A stretch of 64,000 nucleotides of DNA, taken from NCBI RefSeq assembly GCF_046298265.1, contig NZ_JBKAHK010000008.1, positions 1-64,000 of the forward strand, given 5' to 3'. The DNA comes from Gillisia xinjiangensis. Lineage in GTDB: Bacteria > Bacteroidota > Bacteroidia > Flavobacteriales > Flavobacteriaceae. Under the pieces are notes generated by a model that was given only the letters and a program-made list of their open reading frames with translations, was not told the DNA's origin and made no database searches. The translations under genes were made by a program, and so were the position numbers. Positions 59,792-64,000 of this stretch are shown here, piece by piece; position 1 is the stretch's first letter; every line of letters begins with the position of its first letter.

Positions 59792-60286
59792 TTAATCATC
59801 ATTTTCTTCAGATTTAATGAAATCAGGTTGATTTTCCAAATTTGAAGTTTCACGAATTTCTGTATGCCTGATCTCTCCACCACTAACTCCTACGTAATAT
59901 GCAGAGACTAAGGAGGAAATTGTAAGGATAATTACCAGGATATACCCGTAGGCAGCTAATCCCCATTTTTTTATTTGAAGGAATAGGGTGATTAAAGCGG
60001 CACCACCTAAAATCAGGGATAAGGTGAAAAATTGTTCTGCATATTCTTCGTGATCGTGAATAAACGATTCACTTATCCCTGGAATTTTTTCCACGATTTC
60101 TTCTGCTCCTTCTCCCGTATAATTTGCGGCAATGGCTGCCAGGGCACTAAAAATAAAAATACCGAGGGATGTGGCTTTTACCTGTGGATTTTTTAACAGG
60201 AATCCAACAATTAAAACAAGCAGGCCGATGTTAATACCAACAATTGGAAAATGGTTGACTATTAAATGTAAATGTGCATCATTCAT
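59792..60286 (-). CDS. DUF2231-like inner-membrane protein
   Basis: 164 residues with four hydrophobic segments (about 12-33, 38-55, 84-104, 110-130). The start M-N-D-A-H-L-H-L-I-V-N-H-F-P-I-V-G places His residues 5, 7 and 12 near the first helix. A second pair is in F-I-H-D-H-E-E-Y. Such paired His residues occur in DUF2231 proteins, which are suspected heme or metal binders. It lies directly downstream of the DUF3570 remnant on the same strand and may once have been co-transcribed with it. Function unknown. Confidence 0.72.
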   Translation of the reverse strand: MNDAHLHLIVNHFPIVGINIGLLVLIVGFLLKNPQVKATSLGIFIFSALAAIAANYTGEGAEEIVEKIPGISESFIHDHEEYAEQFFTLSLILGGAALITLFLQIKKWGLAAYGYILVIILTISSLVSAYYVGVSGGEIRHTEIRETSNLENQPDFIKSEENDD

Positions 60287-60358
60287 TATTTAAGGTTTTT
60301 ATTGATTTCAATTTTAACAAAGTAACTCAGGCAGGTTTGATACCCTCTAAGTTAAAAA

Positions 60359-60796
60359 TTAATCCTGAACAAACTTGAAGCAAACAGCAAATATATTCGC
60401 ATTAAAACTGGTGTTCCGGTCATATCTGTTGTATTCCATATCAATGCTTTTCATTCCAAATTTCCAGATGTGAAAATTTGTAAAAATAATGGTATAAATA
60501 ACTCCAATTCTATACTGATTTGCATTGAAATCAGACAGGTCATAATCTGAGGTGTAATATTCTTCAGTGGAAAGATGTTAATTATTAGCCGCGAAATAAT
60601 CGACCTAAGTTTGGGTGTAATAGCAGTAGGAAGGATAAACGGTAAATCCGTGACCAACTTTAACAGGCAATTCTATCTTTGCCGTATGTGAATCCATTCC
60701 CCAATCGTCGGTATAATAGCGATAATGGGTACGAAGCACTAAGTACTCTCTGATGTAATAATTCAAATTTTCGCCCACGGCCAGATCAAAAACATG
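60359..60796 (-). pseudogene. DUF3570 outer-membrane protein remnant with two nonsense codons
   Basis: One continuous minus frame gives F-D-L-A-V-G-E-N-L-N-Y-Y-I, H-Y-R-Y-Y-T-D-D-W-G-M-D-S-H-T and V-Y-P-S-Y-C-Y-Y-T-Q-T. A TAG follows, then V-D-Y-F-A-A-N-N, TAA and H-L-S-T-E-E-Y-Y, and finally N-R-Y-D-R-N-T-S-F-N-A-N ending F-K-F-V-Q-D. The rest of the frame is intact to a proper stop at 60359. This is the C-terminal third of a DUF3570 barrel. CAG to TAG and AAA to TAA would explain the stops. The N-terminal two thirds are missing. Confidence 0.85.
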
Positions 60797-60870
60797 CTAT
60801 AATCGACCTCTGGAATACTGAATATCCACTGAATCTTCAGTTCAAAGATATTTCGGAAATAAATGAATAT

Positions 60871-61251
60871 ATGAAGAAGCTTAAAGATCAGAATTACAGC
60901 ATTTTAATCGATGGAAATGATAAAATTAAAGGTTGGCATTTTGACTTTGTTAGAGGTAATGAAAGGTGGTTTTTAACAATTCTAAGTTCTGGGACTCAAG
61001 GAAGAAAATTGGGAAAACAAATTATTATAAAGGCAGAAGAAGCCAACGAAGAATTAAATGGGTGGGTAATAGACTCGGATAATTACATAAAAGCGGACGG
61101 AGAATTTTATAAAACTCCAACTGAATTTTACAGAAAACAAGGATTTCAGATTTTAGAAAATATTAAACTTGATTCCGAACAAATAAGTGCTATTAAAATT
61201 AAGTGGTCCAAAACTGGTTACAAACGATACGACAGCTCCGCCAAAAACTGA
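60871..61251 (+). CDS. GNAT-like acetyltransferase, probably 5'-truncated
   Basis: 126 residues from the first Met, but the frame stays open upstream to about 60799 and adds I-I-D-L-W-N-T-E-Y-P-L-N-L-Q-F. That matches the usual N-terminal part of small GNAT proteins, so the true start is lost at the junction with the DUF3570 remnant. The acetyl-CoA site appears as G-T-Q-G-R-K-L-G-K-Q-I-I-I-K-A near residue 48. F-Y-R-K-Q-G-F-Q-I-L is the late conserved segment. Loss of the first strand and helix makes activity doubtful. No promoter is visible. Confidence 0.55.
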   Translation: MKKLKDQNYSILIDGNDKIKGWHFDFVRGNERWFLTILSSGTQGRKLGKQIIIKAEEANEELNGWVIDSDNYIKADGEFYKTPTEFYRKQGFQILENIKLDSEQISAIKIKWSKTGYKRYDSSAKN

Positions 61252-61541
61252 CCTTGTACACCTATCGCATCACCGTAAGTAAGCATCTCGTATACTGGGG
61301 TTCGTAGAATGATGAGTTAAAATCTATGTAAATATCCAACATTGCTTTTTTATCCTTGTTGCTTTAGCCTTTTGAGTATTATATATGCTGCACTATCTGA
61401 CATTATTTGTCTTTTATTTTTCGGATGATTTTTCAATATCTCAATGCTATGGACAATTTCCATGAAAGCGACAATCTTCTTTTCGAATTTTATACAAGCT
61501 GCTCATTCATAGAATCTAACTCCTCTACTCCATCAATCTTC
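61252..61541. other. 290-bp region without a clear gene
   Basis: A minus-strand frame of 37 codons (61350-61463, M-E-I-V-H-S-I-E-I-L-K) is the only tidy open frame. It lies downstream of the glycosyltransferase and is unrecognised. No terminator is seen after the glycosyltransferase stop. The segment next to 61252 (CACCTATCGCATCACCGTAAG) looks like a leftover of foreign DNA. Confidence 0.35.
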
Positions 61542-62978
61542 TTAATCCTTATTTTTTTTAACCGGATTTGTCAAACCCGCCCGAGTCATGACTCCCCATT
61601 TTTTCTTTCCTCGTATCAGGTCAAAATTCCCCATAACCGCAGACCACATTATAACGGGATGATATAATAAAGGCTCGAGCAAGGCTGTTCCTATAAGTCT
61701 GAAAATATATTTGGGCTTAGTGTATTGCTGAAAAGAATATTCCTCAAAAAACAAGGCCGTTACTGAAAATAAAAAGGCAAAACTATAGATCGCCAGAAAA
61801 AAGGTTAAAAAGATGATCCAGTTGATCTGGTTAAACAACAGTAAAAATAAAAAGAATAAGATCCCCAAAAATTCGAAGAGAGGTGCCAGCCATTCAAAGA
61901 AAAACCAGAATGGCGTGCTGAGCATTCCCAGGATCTTATATTTTGGATTGAACAGCATTTTTTTATGGATCCAGAGAGTTTCAGCAGTTCCGCGTGTCCA
62001 CCTGTTGCGTTGGCTTTGAAGGACCTTCCAGCTTTGGGGAACTTCTGTCCAGCACAAAGGATCCGGGACAAATCCAACGGTATAAGGAACATTCTTTTCG
62101 CGCATCATTCTACGCATTCGAACCAGCAATTCCATATCCTCCCCTACTGTTTTTGTATTATAACCTCCCGCTTCAATAACCGTGGGTTTATCGAACATTC
62201 CAAAAGCTCCGGAAATAAGTAACAATCCATCCACTCTGGACCAGGCCATGCGTCCCATTAAAAATGCGCGGAAATATTCCAAAACCTGGACCCTGGCTAT
62301 AAATTTTTTGGGTAATTTCACTTCTATAATTCGCCCATCTTCAATCACGCAGGAGTTGGCAACCCTAATAACCCCACCGGAAGCAATTACCTTCTTCTCA
62401 TTGTTTAAAAATGGCTTTATGAGCTTTAACATCGCATCGTGCTCAAGAATACAGTCTACATCTATACAGCAAATAATACTGTTTTTGCAGATATTAATTC
62501 CCGTATTCAAAGCATCGGCTTTGCCCCCGTTTTCCTTGTCGACAACCGTAAGGTTTTTAAAAGCTTTGTTCCTGGATTTGTAAATTCCCCTTATAGTTTT
62601 TGTTGGAATGAAACTATGATGCAAAACATCCCTTTTCTCCAATTCATATTCCTCAATGAGCTTCTTGAGCGAATCATCCTTGCTTCCATCATTGATTATA
62701 ACAATTTCAAATGAAGGATAATTAATGGTGAGAAGGGAGCGAACATTTTCCACAATATTCAATCCTTCATTATAGGCAGGTGCCAGGATGGAAATAGCGG
62801 GTAAATTCAAGGATTGCAACATAGCCGTCTCATCCACAAAATTATTTCTTCGTTTGTAATCCCTAATTTCAATCAATGAAAAAACCGCAGAAAAAAGATA
62901 CCCGGTACAAATAATTGAGCCGTAGATTAAAAATAGCCAGCTTGCTATCTCTGTTATTTGATGTAAAGAGGAACCCAT
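61542..62978 (-). CDS. Membrane glycosyltransferase family 2
   Basis: 478 residues. A membrane helix lies at about 12-36, the GT-A catalytic domain at 60-335, and three to four helices at about 350-440. Processive GT2 motifs are intact: N-D-G-S near 96, D173-V-D175, E-D at 280-281 and Q323-R-N-R-W327. This is the layout of PgaC/NodC/hyaluronan-synthase-like polymerases that make and export beta-linked polysaccharide. It starts immediately after the stop of the HEAT-repeat gene (no gap), so they form an operon. The product sugar is not deducible. Confidence 0.92.
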   Translation of the reverse strand: MGSSLHQITEIASWLFLIYGSIICTGYLFSAVFSLIEIRDYKRRNNFVDETAMLQSLNLPAISILAPAYNEGLNIVENVRSLLTINYPSFEIVIINDGSKDDSLKKLIEEYELEKRDVLHHSFIPTKTIRGIYKSRNKAFKNLTVVDKENGGKADALNTGINICKNSIICCIDVDCILEHDAMLKLIKPFLNNEKKVIASGGVIRVANSCVIEDGRIIEVKLPKKFIARVQVLEYFRAFLMGRMAWSRVDGLLLISGAFGMFDKPTVIEAGGYNTKTVGEDMELLVRMRRMMREKNVPYTVGFVPDPLCWTEVPQSWKVLQSQRNRWTRGTAETLWIHKKMLFNPKYKILGMLSTPFWFFFEWLAPLFEFLGILFFLFLLLFNQINWIIFLTFFLAIYSFAFLFSVTALFFEEYSFQQYTKPKYIFRLIGTALLEPLLYHPVIMWSAVMGNFDLIRGKKKWGVMTRAGLTNPVKKNKD

Positions 62979-63995
62979 TTAAATTTTTAATTCCTTTTCA
63001 AGCATGGTTTCTAAATTTATTCGTTTTGTTTCCTCCGGCAAAAAATACCGCTCTATATTCAGATATTTTATTTTCAGTTCCCATTCATCAGCAGCTATCA
63101 ATGGTCCAACTTTTTGCAGATCATCATAGTCCCCAAGCTGTTCTATAGTTTTTAAAATTTCCTTTTTTATCAGGAAATTTTCCTTTTCAAAATTGGGGAT
63201 TATTAAACCCAGTAATTCTTCATATCCCAATTTTCGCAAAGACCGTATCGTTTCTATTTTAACACTCTCTTTCCCGTGATTGAGGAATGGAATCAGTTTG
63301 GGTATATTTTCAAATTGATTATACCGCGAGATCAATCGTATTGAAAATTCCACTACACTTATTAACTCGTGATTTAACCACCGAGCAAAATCGGGGGTTG
63401 GTCCATCATAAAAATTCTTCAGTGCATTTTCAATATAAATTTGTTGCCAGGTGGTTAACGGGCGTTTTGTTTTGTCCAGAAATTGTATAGGATTGGATTT
63501 TGCTGTTTTTATAAAATAAAGTTGGGTTTGCTGCCTCACCTCATCTCTTTGATCGTTTAAATAGGGTTCTATCTTATTTACAGGAACTTCTATTGTCAAT
63601 TCTGAAAGGGCATAGATAGCTCTTGCCGTATTATACCAACTATTTTTATCCAGGTCTTTGAGAATAAAATGATCCAGTTGAAATTTTAAAAAAAGTTCCT
63701 CCAGCGCTGTGGCAGATTCTCCTTTCAGGTTTTTATGAAATTGCAGGATCTCTTTTATAGTGACCTTTATCTCAAGTCCTGTGTTTAAATGATTTTTTTT
63801 GAAATTTTTAATCTCCTTTTGCTTTTCAAAATCCTCATCAAACAAATATGAATTTAAAAAATCTATGAGCAAATTTTCCTGCTTTTTCTTCTTTGAATTC
63901 CGGAAATTTTTAAAAAGACGAGTTCCTATTATGAATGTCACAAGGCATAGTGTGAGAAATAAAAAGAGTAAAATCAAAAGAACATTGATTTTCAT
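62979..63995 (-). CDS. Membrane-anchored HEAT-repeat protein
   Basis: 338 residues. One N-terminal membrane helix (about 4-26) is followed by a basic stretch and helical repeats: W-Y-N-T-A-R-A-I-Y-A-L-S-E-L, Y-L-N-D-Q-R-D-E-V-R-Q-Q-T-Q-L, I-P-F-L-N-H-G-K-E-S-V-K-I-E-T-I-R-S-L-R-K-L and D-Y-D-D-L-Q-K-V. These are HEAT-like units, usually protein-binding scaffolds. It lies directly upstream of the processive glycosyltransferase with no intergenic space. It probably serves as a scaffold or regulator of that synthase at the inner membrane. The ATG is 5 bp from the window end, so upstream operon members cannot be seen. Confidence 0.85.
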   Translation of the reverse strand: MKINVLLILLFLFLTLCLVTFIIGTRLFKNFRNSKKKKQENLLIDFLNSYLFDEDFEKQKEIKNFKKNHLNTGLEIKVTIKEILQFHKNLKGESATALEELFLKFQLDHFILKDLDKNSWYNTARAIYALSELTIEVPVNKIEPYLNDQRDEVRQQTQLYFIKTAKSNPIQFLDKTKRPLTTWQQIYIENALKNFYDGPTPDFARWLNHELISVVEFSIRLISRYNQFENIPKLIPFLNHGKESVKIETIRSLRKLGYEELLGLIIPNFEKENFLIKKEILKTIEQLGDYDDLQKVGPLIAADEWELKIKYLNIERYFLPEETKRINLETMLEKELKI

Positions 63996-64000
63996 GATCC

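Noticed and set aside
60451..60657. Minus-strand open frame of 68 codons
   Set aside because: It is an out-of-frame reading of the DUF3570 remnant, whose true frame has conserved residues throughout.
61407..61667. Plus-strand open frame overlapping the glycosyltransferase 3' end
   Set aside because: It is antisense to conserved glycosyltransferase sequence, with no motif of its own.
1..64000. CRISPR arrays, rRNA genes, intact insertion sequences, prophage or toxin-antitoxin modules
   Set aside because: None was seen. The repeats found are palindromic and dispersed, without regular spacers, and the only transposase sequence is a short remnant.

Overview
The window looks like chromosomal DNA of a member of the Flavobacteriaceae (Bacteroidota). 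The reasons are low GC, promoter -7 boxes of the Bacteroidetes type (TAnnTTTG, twice with TTTG and once with a weaker CTTG exactly 19 bp upstream), weak ribosome binding sites, and lineage-typical families such as DUF4290, DUF493, DUF5916 and DUF3570 proteins, BatA, TonB receptors with CarboxypepD-like N-termini, and a START-like protein. The general look recalls the Gramella/Salegentibacter/Zunongwangia group, but that is an impression only.

Layout. 0-5.5 kb: the tail of an OmpA-family gene, a CAP-domain lipoprotein, RNase Z, and a pyrR-pyrB-small protein operon. 5.9-7.3 kb: a CarboxypepD-like surface protein. 7.4-23.7 kb: a large alpha-glucan/trehalose divergon. The minus strand carries treZ - GH57/DUF3536 - treY - malQ, and the plus strand carries glgE - treS-maltokinase fusion - glgB. 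The plus operon encodes the GlgE route (trehalose to maltose to maltose-1-phosphate to branched glucan). The minus operon encodes the TreY/TreZ route from glucan back to trehalose, with MalQ recycling short maltodextrins. 23.7-34.8 kb: a secreted protein, an AraC regulator, ferredoxin, a LuxC-like acyl-CoA reductase, serC-serA, small DUF proteins, a His/Glu-rich TonB receptor probably for a metal, folE and msrA. 34.9-57.7 kb: mostly housekeeping genes. These are a DUF5916 protein, a LolD-like ATPase, a TIGR02757 protein, two tandem GAF histidine kinases, BatA overlapping a dihydroorotase-like protein without metal ligands, an esterase, an MBL hydrolase, a large conserved protein of unknown function, murA, DUF4290, DUF493, an AAA ATPase, recQ, fmt, an HU gene, yqgE, a class IV aminotransferase and a START-like protein. 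One tRNA-Met lies at 57.83 kb with a textbook promoter.

About 58.1-61.5 kb is a decayed accessory zone. It has an alpha/beta hydrolase, a half-element resembling cassette-type repeats, fragments of an AraC-type regulator and a DUF772 transposase abutting each other, a DUF2231-like membrane protein, a DUF3570 remnant with two nonsense codons, and an acetyltransferase that has lost its N-terminus. The window ends in a HEAT-repeat protein followed directly by a family 2 glycosyltransferase.

Non-coding structure is rich. There is a modular palindromic repeat in four copies (151-235, 1146-1251, 7274-7356, 27213-27299), a shorter hairpin repeat in two copies, and a 178-bp element with inverted ends at 45049-45226. 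Several intrinsic terminators have perfect stems, one of 23 bp. No CRISPR array, rRNA, intact insertion sequence or prophage was seen. The most unusual points are the two opposed trehalose/glucan pathways with a GH57 enzyme where a debranching enzyme would be expected, a histone-like lysine-rich tail on GlgB, a pseudo-dihydroorotase, and a MurA with Asp in place of the fosfomycin-target Cys.
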